Positions 16,633 to 25,989 of a stretch of 37,905 nucleotides of DNA are shown here, piece by piece. Origin of the DNA: RPRB01 sp035543115 (lineage in GTDB: Bacteria > Myxococcota > Myxococcia > Myxococcales > Myxococcaceae). The first letter of the stretch is position 1; the number at the start of each line of letters is the position of its first letter. Below the pieces are notes generated by a model, which was given only the letters and a program-made list of their open reading frames with translations, did no database searches and had not been told where the DNA came from. The stretch is from assembly GCA_035543115.1 (NCBI GenBank), contig DATKKF010000103.1, forward strand, positions 1 through 37,905, written 5' to 3'. Made by a program: the position numbers and the translations under genes.

Positions 16633-17802
16633 GTGCGCCCTTCCCCGACGTTCCTGCTGGTCGTCGCGCTCCTCGTCCCCGCGTGTCGAGACGAGCAGGC
16701 GGGCCCCCGTCCACGGACGCGGCCGCCGCCGTCCGGTGCGGTGGAGGCGTCGGGCGCGGTTCAGGGCACCTGGGCAGCCGGGGCCATCAAGTACCTCGGG
16801 ACGCGGGTCGAGCGGGGACGCGACGAGCGTGGGCAGGACGCGGTCCGGCTGACCCACCGCTTCGAGGCGACACGGCGGCTCGAGCCCGGCTGGCAGATCT
16901 TCGTGCACCTGGTCGACGCGCGGACCACTCAGATGCTGGCCAACGCCGATCATCCCCCGCCGCTCCCGCTGGAGCAGTGGCAGGTGGGGCAGCCGGTGGA
17001 GGACGTCCAGGTCCTGGCGCTGCCGCCGGGCGCCCCGGAGATCCAGGTGCTGCTCGGGTTCTGGCACGACGACCAGCGGCTCCCGGTGGACCAGCCCGCG
17101 GCGCAGGACGGGCAGCAGCGGATGCGCGGACCGGTCATCGGCGGCAAGGGCCCTCCGGTGCCGGAGGCGCACGCCCGGAGGACGGCCACCCCTCCAAGGA
17201 TCGACGGCGTGCTCGACGATGCCGCCTGGCACGGGGCGACCCAGCTCACCCTGGTCGACAGCCTCGACGGCCGGCCAGCGCCGTTTCGCACCACCGCGCG
17301 CCTCGCCTGGGACGACGAGGCGCTCTACGTCGCGTTCGACTGCGAGGACCCGGACGTCTGGGGCACGTTCCGCACCCGCGACGACCCGCTGTACACCCAG
17401 GAGGTGGTGGAGATCTTCCTCGACGCCGACGCCGACGGGCGGACCTACGACGAGATCGAGGTGAGCCCGCACAACGTGGTCTTCGATGCCTACTTCCCGG
17501 CCCGGCGCCAGGGCATGGACCTGTCATGGGACTCGGGGCTGAAGAGCGCGGTGAAGGTGTCCGGCACCCTCGACGACGCCTCCGACCGGGACCAGGGCTG
17601 GACGGTGGAGATGCGCATCCCCTTCGCGCGCCTGCACTCGGTGCCGCACGTCCCGCCGAAGCCCGGCGACCGCTGGCGCTTCAACCTCTACCGGCTCGAG
17701 CTGCCCGACCGGAAGAACGCCCAGGGCCAGGCGTTCTCGCCGCTCTACGTGGGCGACTTCCACGCGGTGGAACGCTTCGCCTGGCTCGTCTTCGACGGCT
17801 GA
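16633..17802 (+). CDS. Lipoprotein with CBM9-like domain
   Basis: 389 residues from GTG 16633; AGGG eight bases upstream is a fair ribosome site. Residues 1-17 are a lipoprotein signal and VPAC ends it at C18. A first module (about 40-165) with WQIFVHLVD and VLLGFWHDDQRLPV resembles a beta-sandwich of unknown role. The second (about 178-389: PPRIDGVLDDAAWHGA, LYVAFDCEDPDVW, VVEIFLDADADGRTYDEIEVSPHNVVFD, GWTVEMRIPFARL) has the family-9 carbohydrate-binding (CBM9/DOMON-like) pattern. It is probably outer-membrane or periplasm anchored and binds sugar or a haem-like ligand; the ligand is not predictable. It converges with the small gene after comEC. Confidence 0.82.
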   Translation: MRPSPTFLLVVALLVPACRDEQAGPRPRTRPPPSGAVEASGAVQGTWAAGAIKYLGTRVERGRDERGQDAVRLTHRFEATRRLEPGWQIFVHLVDARTTQMLANADHPPPLPLEQWQVGQPVEDVQVLALPPGAPEIQVLLGFWHDDQRLPVDQPAAQDGQQRMRGPVIGGKGPPVPEAHARRTATPPRIDGVLDDAAWHGATQLTLVDSLDGRPAPFRTTARLAWDDEALYVAFDCEDPDVWGTFRTRDDPLYTQEVVEIFLDADADGRTYDEIEVSPHNVVFDAYFPARRQGMDLSWDSGLKSAVKVSGTLDDASDRDQGWTVEMRIPFARLHSVPHVPPKPGDRWRFNLYRLELPDRKNAQGQAFSPLYVGDFHAVERFAWLVFDG

Positions 17803-17830
17803 ACGACGCCGCGCCCGGCCGGTCCAGCGC

Positions 17831-18082
17831 TCAGCCGGTGCGGAAGTCCCAGCGGCTCTCGGCCTCGCTCGGTGCGCGTGGGTCCCCGAGGAAGTGCAGG
17901 TACCCCTGCAGCTCCAGCGTGTCGACCACCGACTCGGCCTCCAGCTGGCTGAAGCCGTGCAGGTCGACCAGCGCGTCGCGCATCTTCGCCTTGCCGCGGA
18001 GGTAGCCCACCGGCTCGCCCGGGCCGAGCGCGCGGTGGAGGTCCCGGCTGAGCGCGGCGAGATCCAGGTCCTCGGGGATCAT
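17831..18082 (-). CDS. Small hypothetical protein coupled to comEC
   Basis: 83 residues. The ATG at 18082 overlaps the comEC stop (ATGA), the strongest evidence that it is real. The sequence is soluble and helical, with LHGFSQLEAESVVDTLELQGYLHFL giving a compact helix-turn-helix or winged-helix-like look. No family is recognised. The codon usage is like its neighbours. Being made together with ComEC it may serve DNA uptake, but this is inference from position only. Confidence 0.7.
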   Translation of the reverse strand: MIPEDLDLAALSRDLHRALGPGEPVGYLRGKAKMRDALVDLHGFSQLEAESVVDTLELQGYLHFLGDPRAPSEAESRWDFRTG

Positions 18083-20502
18083 CGGGGCGACGGTGCACCT
18101 CCGGCCCCCGCGCCGGCAAGGGGCCTTGCTACGAGCCTCCCGGCTCGTCCCCGGAACGTCTCCCAGCGAACGTCGCTCGAGGCGAGGGAGACGCGGATGG
18201 CCCCGTCGAGGTCGGTGCGCAGGACGATGGCCCCGCTGTCCTGCCAGCGCTCCACCACCTCGGGCGCGGGGAGTCCGAAGCGGTTTCCCCGCCCGTCGGA
18301 GAAGAGGGCCAGCCAGGCCTGGCTCGTCGAGACCAGGCGAGGCGAGCTCGAGGTGCGCGAGCCGTGGTGGGGGACCTTCACCACCGTGCTCTCGAGCGGC
18401 GGAAGGGCCTCCTCGGCGGCCGCCCCGGCGTCGCCCGGGAGCAGCACCGAGCGGCCCGCGGCGCTCAGGCGGAGCACGAGGCTCCGGTCGTTCACCGTCC
18501 GGAGCGCGCCTGCGTCCCGGGGCGGGGAGAGGACGCGCACCGTCGCCTCGCCGAGCGTGCGGACCTCGCCCGCCGCGAGCCACTCGACCCGCGCCCGCCC
18601 GGCCGCGGCGAGCAGCGCGTCCACCAGCGGCCCACGCTCCACGGCGGCCGGAAGCCAGATCCGGTCTACCGGGATCTCGCGCAGCACGGTGAGGAGCCCG
18701 AGCGCGTGGTCCGGATGGGGATGGGACAGGGCCACCGCGTCGAGCCGCCAGATGCCGCGCTCGCGGAGGTAGGGCACCACGACGCGCGCGCCGGGGTCGA
18801 TCCCGTCGGGCACGCCCCCGCCGTCCACCAGGAGATGCGCACCGCCCGACGACGCAAGGAGCGCGTCCCCGTGGCCCACCGGGAGCGCGGTGAGCTCGAG
18901 CGCCGGGTGCCGCTCGAGGCGGGGACCGGCGAGCACGGCGGCCATCGCCAGGGCGACCACCCACCCGGCGCGCCGCACGCCCAGCGCGACACCGAGGAGC
19001 CCCAGCCCGAAGGCCGCCGCCGCGGGCCAGGAGAACGAGGGCGAGGGGAGCACGCCGAACGGCACCGCCGCCCCGGCGCGCACCAGCGCGAGCAGCGCCC
19101 GCGCGGCGAGGGAGGCGACCCACAGCGGCGCGGCGGCGAGCGCTGGTGAGAGGCAGAACGCGCCGGCGGTCACCGCGCAGGCGAGGGTGAGCACGGAGGC
19201 GACGGGGAGTGCCACCACGTTCACCGCCCAGCCGACGAGCGAGATGCGGTGGAACGCCGTCGCAACCAGCGGAATCGAGGCGAGCGTGACCGCGGCGCTC
19301 GCGGTGCAGACGCTGAGCAGCGCTTCCCGCATCCGTTCGAGCGCCCGGGGCCAGCGCTCGGGACGCCGCGGGTCGGGCGGCGGCAGCGGGACCAGGGCCT
19401 GCAGCCGGGGGGCGAGCAGCACCAGCGCCGCCACCGCGGTGAAGCTGAGCTGGAGCGACAGGTCCCGGACCGACGCCGGATCCGCGACGAGGAGCAGGCC
19501 CGCGGCCAGGGCCAGCGCGTTCAGCGTGTCGCTGTGGCGCTGCAGGGCTCGACCGGCGAGGACCAGCGCCAGCATCAGCGCCGACCGGACTGCCGGCGGC
19601 TGGTTGCCGGTGAAGACGACGTAACCCCAGACCAGGGGCAGCGCGGCGAGGGCCGCCGGCCGGCGCGGGTCGAGGCGCCGCACCAGCGCCGGCACGGCGC
19701 GCAGCACGCCCGCGAGCAGCGCGGCCAGGACGAGGGCGAGCGCCGCCACGTGGAGCCCGCTGACGCTCAGCACGTGGGCGAGCCCGCTGCGGGCGAAGCG
19801 GTCCTCCCACTCCGGTCCGAGCTCCGAACGCAGCCCGGCCGCGAGCGCGCACACCAGCGCCGCGGAATCCGCCTCGCCGAGGCGCTCCCGCGTCCAGCGC
19901 CCGAAGCCCTCCCGGCGCTCCGCCACCCAGCGGCGCAGAGGGTCGGGAGGCGAGAGCGGCACGAGGGAGCCCGGGACGATCCGGCCGGAGGTGGACAGGC
20001 CGCGGGCGCGGGCGGCGGCGCCCGCGTCGTACTGGCCCCACGACTCGGGCCCGGCGTCGGCCCGGAGTTCTGCCCGGAGCTGTACGCGCTGGCCGACCCA
20101 GGGGTGGAGCTCCGGATCGCTCCACCACAGCCGCGTCCGTGCCCTCCCCGGCTCGCCGTCCACCCGGGAGACCTCGAGCACGCCGCGTCCACCGCGCCCG
20201 TCGCCGTCGACCGAGGCCAGGCGTCCCTCGAGCAGGACCGGCCTCCCGGTGGGGAGAGGCGAGGAGCGCTGGGCCCGCGCGGCGAGCGCCGAGCCCGCGA
20301 GGACGGCGGAGGTCAGGAGCGCGAGGTGCGTCCCCGGCCGGGTTCGCGAACCGAACGCGAAGGTTGCCAGGGCAGCAGCCAGGCAGGCGAGGGCCCCCGG
20401 TTCCGGACGCGCGAGCGCGGGGAGGGCACAGCCGAGACCGAGCGCGAGGACAGGGAAGACGAGCGGACGGAGTCCCAGGTCCTTCCAGCACCAGCCCCCC
20501 AT
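18079..20502 (-). CDS. comEC: ComEC/Rec2 family competence protein
   Basis: 807 residues from ATG 20502 (another ATG at 20613 would add 37 residues but sits on the predicted transcript start, so it is disfavoured). The layout is that of ComEC: N-terminal membrane helices, a DUF4131/OB-like part, a Competence (PF03772) transmembrane block with LAHVLSVSGLHVAAL and GNQPPAVRSALML, and a C-terminal metallo-beta-lactamase-like domain with SHPHPDHALG (about 590-600), LLVDGGG, DAGAAAE and VPHHGSR. It forms the inner-membrane channel for single-stranded DNA during natural transformation, and the lactamase-like domain may degrade the other strand. G-D-A-G with HxHxDH supports an intact metal site. It diverges from cdnL. 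Confidence 0.94.
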   Translation of the reverse strand: MGGWCWKDLGLRPLVFPVLALGLGCALPALARPEPGALACLAAALATFAFGSRTRPGTHLALLTSAVLAGSALAARAQRSSPLPTGRPVLLEGRLASVDGDGRGGRGVLEVSRVDGEPGRARTRLWWSDPELHPWVGQRVQLRAELRADAGPESWGQYDAGAAARARGLSTSGRIVPGSLVPLSPPDPLRRWVAERREGFGRWTRERLGEADSAALVCALAAGLRSELGPEWEDRFARSGLAHVLSVSGLHVAALALVLAALLAGVLRAVPALVRRLDPRRPAALAALPLVWGYVVFTGNQPPAVRSALMLALVLAGRALQRHSDTLNALALAAGLLLVADPASVRDLSLQLSFTAVAALVLLAPRLQALVPLPPPDPRRPERWPRALERMREALLSVCTASAAVTLASIPLVATAFHRISLVGWAVNVVALPVASVLTLACAVTAGAFCLSPALAAAPLWVASLAARALLALVRAGAAVPFGVLPSPSFSWPAAAAFGLGLLGVALGVRRAGWVVALAMAAVLAGPRLERHPALELTALPVGHGDALLASSGGAHLLVDGGGVPDGIDPGARVVVPYLRERGIWRLDAVALSHPHPDHALGLLTVLREIPVDRIWLPAAVERGPLVDALLAAAGRARVEWLAAGEVRTLGEATVRVLSPPRDAGALRTVNDRSLVLRLSAAGRSVLLPGDAGAAAEEALPPLESTVVKVPHHGSRTSSSPRLVSTSQAWLALFSDGRGNRFGLPAPEVVERWQDSGAIVLRTDLDGAIRVSLASSDVRWETFRGRAGRLVARPLAGAGAGGAPSPR

Positions 20503-20614
20503 CGCCCCCGCCCCCGTCCAGAATCGTGCTGCGGCCGCCGAGCGGATCCGACTCCAAGACCCGCGCGTCTTCACCGTTGCGACTGCCCGCGGCCGCCCTG
20601 ACAAAAAGGCCAAA

Positions 20615-20644
20615 AGCTTAGTCGGGCCTGCAGCACCGGGTCAA
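20615..20644 (-). promoter_or_regulatory. Candidate comEC promoter
   Basis: On the minus strand: TTGACC (20644-20639), 18 bases, TAAGCT (20620-20615). The start of transcription would be near 20608, giving a leader of about 105 bases to ATG 20502. Both boxes are partial matches. Confidence 0.4.
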
Positions 20645-20653
20645 GACGACGCG

Positions 20654-20682
20654 TTGCACAAAGCGCGAATTCGTGGTAAGTG
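20654..20682 (+). promoter_or_regulatory. Candidate cdnL promoter
   Basis: TTGCAC (20654-20659), 17 bases, TAAGTG (20677-20682), about 43 bases before the GTG start. It stands back to back with the comEC promoter: the two -35 boxes are 9 bases apart. Confidence 0.4.
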
Positions 20683-20725
20683 GTTGGACTTGCGGCGTTC
20701 CAGGCCGCGAGGAGGCAGCCTCCCA

Positions 20726-21220
20726 GTGCAGACCAGCTTCAAGACGGGCGACAAGGCCGTGTATCCGGGCCAGGGCGTGGGCGAGGTGATGGGCATCGAG
20801 CACACCGAGGTCGCCGGCCAGCGCCAGTCGTTCTACGTCCTCCGCATCCTCGAGAATGGCATGCGGATCATGATCCCCATCAACAAGGTCGGCTCGGTTG
20901 GCCTGCGGGAGATCATCAGCGAGGACGACGTGAAGCAGGTCTACGCCATCCTCCGGGAGAAGGACATCTCGGTCGACTCCACCACCTGGAACCGCCGGTA
21001 CCGGGAGTACATGGAGAAGATCAAGACCGGGTCGGTCTTCGAGATCGCCGAGGTGCTCCGCGATCTCTACCTCCTGAAGGGCGACAAGGACCTGTCCTTC
21101 GGCGAGCGGAAGATGCTCGACACCGCTCGCGCTCTGCTGATCAAGGAGCTCAGCCTCGCCAAGGAGTGCACCGAGGACGAGATCGAGGCTGACCTCCGGA
21201 AGATCTTCAGCATCACCTAG
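20726..21220 (+). CDS. cdnL: CdnL, CarD-family RNA polymerase-binding regulator
   Basis: 164 residues from GTG 20726; GAGGAGG (20709-20715) is a good ribosome site 10 bases upstream. The protein starts MQTSFKTGDKAVYPGQGVG and holds the CdnL N-terminal Tudor-like domain that binds the RNA polymerase beta subunit, then a helical DNA-binding domain (TTWNRRYREYMEKIKTG, LYLLKGDKDLSFGERKMLDTAR). In Myxococcus this protein is essential and stabilises the open complex at housekeeping sigma-A promoters, including rRNA. The close similarity is recalled, not computed. A downstream membrane-protein gene follows after 16 bases. Confidence 0.95.
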   Translation: MQTSFKTGDKAVYPGQGVGEVMGIEHTEVAGQRQSFYVLRILENGMRIMIPINKVGSVGLREIISEDDVKQVYAILREKDISVDSTTWNRRYREYMEKIKTGSVFEIAEVLRDLYLLKGDKDLSFGERKMLDTARALLIKELSLAKECTEDEIEADLRKIFSIT

Positions 21221-21236
21221 GTCGACCGGGGGCCCC

Positions 21237-21926
21237 TTGGCGGCGCGCGATCCGCTCTCGACCGAGGAAGCCCGTGACGAGCGGATCCGTCAGCTCGAGC
21301 GCAGCACCCGTCGCAGGGTCACCGGCGTCCAGCTCCCGGTGGCGCTGCTCTGCTTCTTCGGAGCGGTCTTCCTGCTGGTGCGCGAGGCCCCGGACGTCGC
21401 CTACGTCTTCGCCAATCGCGAGCCCGTCACCCTCGGCAGCGAGGGCAACTACCACCTGGACCGTCTGCGGCCCAACGTGTTCGCCCAGGTACACGGGGTG
21501 CCGCTCGGCACCGCGTTCTACGGGGTGGAGCGTGGGGCGCGGATGGTGCTTGTGCCGCTCCAGGACACGCCGCTCGTGGTGCGGCGCCCACTGCTTCCAA
21601 CCGAGGAGTGGGTTCCCGGAAAGCGCCCTCCGCCTCCCGACCCGCGCCCGTTCGGCGTGCGGGGGCGGCTGCTTCCGCTCGAGGACGTCCCCGGCTACCG
21701 CGAGTCCGCGCCCCAGCTTCGCGCGCTCCAGGGGCTTCGTCCGGTGGACGGACGGCTCTGGGTGTTGCGGGAGGGAGAGCGCCCCGGGGAGGACCGGGGG
21801 CCGCTGCTCATCGCCCTGGTGCTGCTCGGCTTCGCCGGGCTGAACGCGGTGCTGGCGGTCCGGGGTGCGCTGGCGATCCTCCAGGAGAGGGCCGCCCGGC
21901 GTCGGCCCAATCTCAAGGCCGTCTGA
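21237..21926 (+). CDS. Two-helix membrane protein of unknown function
   Basis: 229 residues from TTG 21237, with GGGGG just upstream (21228-21232). Two membrane segments, about 29-48 and 190-211, flank a large loop of about 140 residues that would be periplasmic; it is rich in Pro, Arg and Val with LRALQGLRPVDGRLWVLREGE. No known family is seen. It follows cdnL by 16 bases and is probably in the same transcript. It ends 12 bases before the stop of the opposing FHA gene. Confidence 0.7.
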   Translation: MAARDPLSTEEARDERIRQLERSTRRRVTGVQLPVALLCFFGAVFLLVREAPDVAYVFANREPVTLGSEGNYHLDRLRPNVFAQVHGVPLGTAFYGVERGARMVLVPLQDTPLVVRRPLLPTEEWVPGKRPPPPDPRPFGVRGRLLPLEDVPGYRESAPQLRALQGLRPVDGRLWVLREGERPGEDRGPLLIALVLLGFAGLNAVLAVRGALAILQERAARRRPNLKAV

Positions 21927-21938
21927 CGCCGTCGCCGC

Positions 21939-22667
21939 TCAGCGCTGCGGGTGGGCCGCCGGGGCCGCGCTCCGCAGCCAGGCCGGGTGGGTCTGGGCCG
22001 TCCAGAGCGCGAGCGCGGTCGCCAGGAGGAACCCAGCGGTCGCGGCCAGCACTGCGATCCGCAGCGGACGCACGGCGGTCTCGGCCTCCGCTGGGGACGG
22101 GCGACGGCGCGGGCGGTCGGTCCGCGTGTTCCCTCCGGGTACCCGGAGCCTCAGCACTGCGGGGCCGATGTGGATCCGCTGCCCGACCTGGAGCTCGCAC
22201 GGTCCGGCGAGCCGCTCGTCGTCGAGGAAGGTGCCGTTCTGGCTCCCCAGGTCCTCCAGGAACAGCCGCTCACCCCGACGGGTGAGCCGGGCGTGCCGCC
22301 GGCTGATCGACGCGTGCGGAAGTCGGAGGTCACAGCTGCTCGAGCGGCCGAGGATCAGCGCGCCCTCACCCACTGGGAGGAGCTGGCCGGTGCCCGGTCC
22401 GTGCTCGGCGTAGAGGAAGATCTCCTCGCTTCCCACTCCGGCGACGGTCCCGACCATCGACGCCGGGCCGATGGTGTCCCGTCCCGCGCGCCGCTTGCGG
22501 CCCGCGCGGACCGGATAGGTCGTCACCCGCTGGGGCGCGGGATCGTCCGCGTTCAGCGGCGTGGCCTCGCGCTCGTCGAACGGGAGCTCGCCGGTGTCCT
22601 CGGAGTCCTTCGTGCCATCCTCGGGGGGAGGTCGCCGCGGGGGTCGCTTGGGATTGGATGGCGCCAT
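21939..22667 (-). CDS. FHA-domain protein with C-terminal membrane anchor
   Basis: 242 residues. The first 65 are low-complexity, basic and acidic. An FHA domain follows at about 95-175: LILGRSSSCDLRLP (G107-R108-S109), SISRRHARL (S120, H125), DLGSQNGTFLDDERL (N144) and VGQRIHIGPAVLRL. These residues bind phosphothreonine. A hydrophobic segment (about 202-222, PLRIAVLAATAGFLLATALAL) near the end suggests a tail-anchored membrane protein with the FHA domain in the cytoplasm. It diverges from cysS across only 36 bases. Its kinase is not in the window. Confidence 0.85.
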   Translation of the reverse strand: MAPSNPKRPPRRPPPEDGTKDSEDTGELPFDEREATPLNADDPAPQRVTTYPVRAGRKRRAGRDTIGPASMVGTVAGVGSEEIFLYAEHGPGTGQLLPVGEGALILGRSSSCDLRLPHASISRRHARLTRRGERLFLEDLGSQNGTFLDDERLAGPCELQVGQRIHIGPAVLRLRVPGGNTRTDRPRRRPSPAEAETAVRPLRIAVLAATAGFLLATALALWTAQTHPAWLRSAAPAAHPQR

Positions 22668-22703
22668 GCTCGTTCGCGGGGTCCCTCATCCTCCAACCGT
22701 GCG

Positions 22704-24212
<1,509 letters not shown>

Positions 24213-24220
24213 GCGGAGCT

Positions 24221-24276
24221 GGCCCGTTGCCCACGCCAGGGTGGACGCCGGCCCACGCCTCGGGGCAAAACGGGCC
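24221..24276. repeat. Long inverted repeat between cysS and the M28 peptidase
   Basis: GGCCCGTT (24221-24228) pairs perfectly with AACGGGCC (24269-24276), and GCCC (24229-24232) with GGGC (24263-24266), leaving two bulged A. The 30-base loop holds further GC-rich pairing. It lies 8 bases after the cysS stop and reaches to 5 bases before the peptidase ATG. It could end cysS or shape the peptidase leader. Confidence 0.4.
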
Positions 24277-24281
24277 GGGCC

Positions 24282-25946
24282 ATGGTCACTGCCGCCCTCG
24301 TCGTGGCGCTCGCCGCCGCACCGCCCGCCCGAACCTCCCCGCTCGCCGAGCGGGCCATCAGCGCCGATGCCATCCGTGCCCACGTCCGCTTCCTCGCCTC
24401 CGACCTGCTCGAGGGCCGGGGGCCGGGCACCCGCGGAGACGCGCTCGCCCAGGCCTACATCGCCTCGCAGCTCGAGGCGCTGGGGCTCCGGCCCGCCGGC
24501 ACCCAGGGGTTCCTCCAGCCGTTCGACATCGTGGGCGTGGACGGCCACGCGGAGACGGTGCAGTTCACCCGGGGCCGGGAGTCCCTCGTCCTCCGCCACC
24601 CGGACCAGGTGATCGCGGTCGCGGGAGACGAGGCCGCGCACACCGCGCTCGAGCGTGCGGAGCTGGTCTTCGTGGGCTACGGCATCCGTGCCCCCGAGTA
24701 CAGCTGGGACGATTTCAAGGGGCAGGACCTGCGGGGCAAGGTGCTGCTCTTCCTCAACAGCGACCCGGAGGACGACCCCGCGCTCTTCGCCGGACGGACC
24801 CGCCTCTGGTACGGCCGCTGGGACTACAAGTACGAGATGGCGGCCAAGGTCGGCGCCGCCGGGGCCCTCATCCTCCACACCCCGCACAGCGCGGGGTACC
24901 CGTGGCAGGTGGTGCGCAGCTCGTGGACGGGCCCGCAGTACTCGGTCCCCACGGCCGAGCGCCGCCTCCCGCTGCGGGGCTGGGTGACGGAGGACGCCTG
25001 CCGCGAGCTGGTGGCGCTCGCCGGCCGGGGCCTGGACGAGCTGGTCCGCTCGGCGAACCGGCGTGAGTTCCAGCCGGTAGCGCTGGGCATCGCGGTCAAC
25101 ACCGCCTTCGACAGCCGCATCGAGCGGACCCGGACGGCGAACGTGCTCGCGCTGCTCCCCGGAAGCGACCCGCGCCTGTCCTCCGAGGTGGTGCTCTACA
25201 CCGCGCACCACGACCACCTCGGCATGCGCGCCGACGCGGCCCCCGGAGAGGACGCCATCTACAACGGCGCCGAGGACAACGCCTCCGGGGTGGCCCTGAT
25301 GCTCTCCGTGGCCCGCGCCTACGCCACGCTCCGCGAGGCTCCCCGCCGCAGCATCCTCTTCGCCGCGGTGGCCGCCGAGGAGCAGGGCCTGCTCGGCTCG
25401 GAGTACCTCGCCCGGCACCCGCCGGTGCCGCTCGGCCGCATCGCGGTGGACGTCAACATCGACGGGGCAAACGTCTTCGGCCGGACGCACGACGTCACCG
25501 TCATCGGGCTGGGGAAGACCGACCTCGACGTGACCCTCCGTGCGCTGGCCCGCGCGCAGGGACGGGTGCTCCGGGGTGACCAGCTCCCGGACCGCGGCTA
25601 CTTCTACCGGAGCGACCAGTTCAGCTTCGCTCGGGCGGGTGTCCCCGCGGCGTACTTCGAGAGCGGGCTCGACTACCGCGGCCGCCCGCCTGGCTGGGGC
25701 AGGGAGAAGCGTGAGGCCTGGGAGGAGACCCGCTACCACCAGCCCTCGGACGAGCTGACGCCGGACTGGGACCTCTCCGGTGCGGTGGAGGACGCCCGGC
25801 TGCACTTCGCGCTCGGGTACAGCGTCGCCCAGGCCACGGCGTTGCCTGCCTGGACGAGGGGAGATGAGTTCGAGGCGCCCCGCCTGCGCTCGCTGGAGGC
25901 GCTCCGGCAGCGTGCGCCGGGCGCCACGCCGGCCAGTGGGCGGTGA
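24282..25946 (+). CDS. M28-family zinc aminopeptidase, secreted
   Basis: 554 residues. A short hydrophobic N-terminus (MVTAALVVALAAAPPA) is a likely signal peptide. A PA-like insert lies at about 140-260 (ELVFVGYGIRAPEYSWDDFKG). The M28 catalytic part carries all five metal ligands: H309 in AHHDHLG, D332 in EDNASG, E366/E367 in AAEEQGLLGSEY (base and ligand), D394 in NIDG and H486 in YHQPSDEL. It should remove N-terminal residues from peptides outside the cytoplasm. There is no partner gene; it lies between cysS and uvrB. Confidence 0.92.
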   Translation: MVTAALVVALAAAPPARTSPLAERAISADAIRAHVRFLASDLLEGRGPGTRGDALAQAYIASQLEALGLRPAGTQGFLQPFDIVGVDGHAETVQFTRGRESLVLRHPDQVIAVAGDEAAHTALERAELVFVGYGIRAPEYSWDDFKGQDLRGKVLLFLNSDPEDDPALFAGRTRLWYGRWDYKYEMAAKVGAAGALILHTPHSAGYPWQVVRSSWTGPQYSVPTAERRLPLRGWVTEDACRELVALAGRGLDELVRSANRREFQPVALGIAVNTAFDSRIERTRTANVLALLPGSDPRLSSEVVLYTAHHDHLGMRADAAPGEDAIYNGAEDNASGVALMLSVARAYATLREAPRRSILFAAVAAEEQGLLGSEYLARHPPVPLGRIAVDVNIDGANVFGRTHDVTVIGLGKTDLDVTLRALARAQGRVLRGDQLPDRGYFYRSDQFSFARAGVPAAYFESGLDYRGRPPGWGREKREAWEETRYHQPSDELTPDWDLSGAVEDARLHFALGYSVAQATALPAWTRGDEFEAPRLRSLEALRQRAPGATPASGR

Positions 25947-25989
25947 GCCTGCGAGGGACGCGCCGGCGGGTTAGGTTCCATCGCTTGCC

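Noticed and set aside
20503..20613. Longer comEC start at 20613
   Set aside because: The extra 37 residues are polar and Arg-rich, precede the normal hydrophobic N-terminus, and the codon lies at the predicted transcription start.
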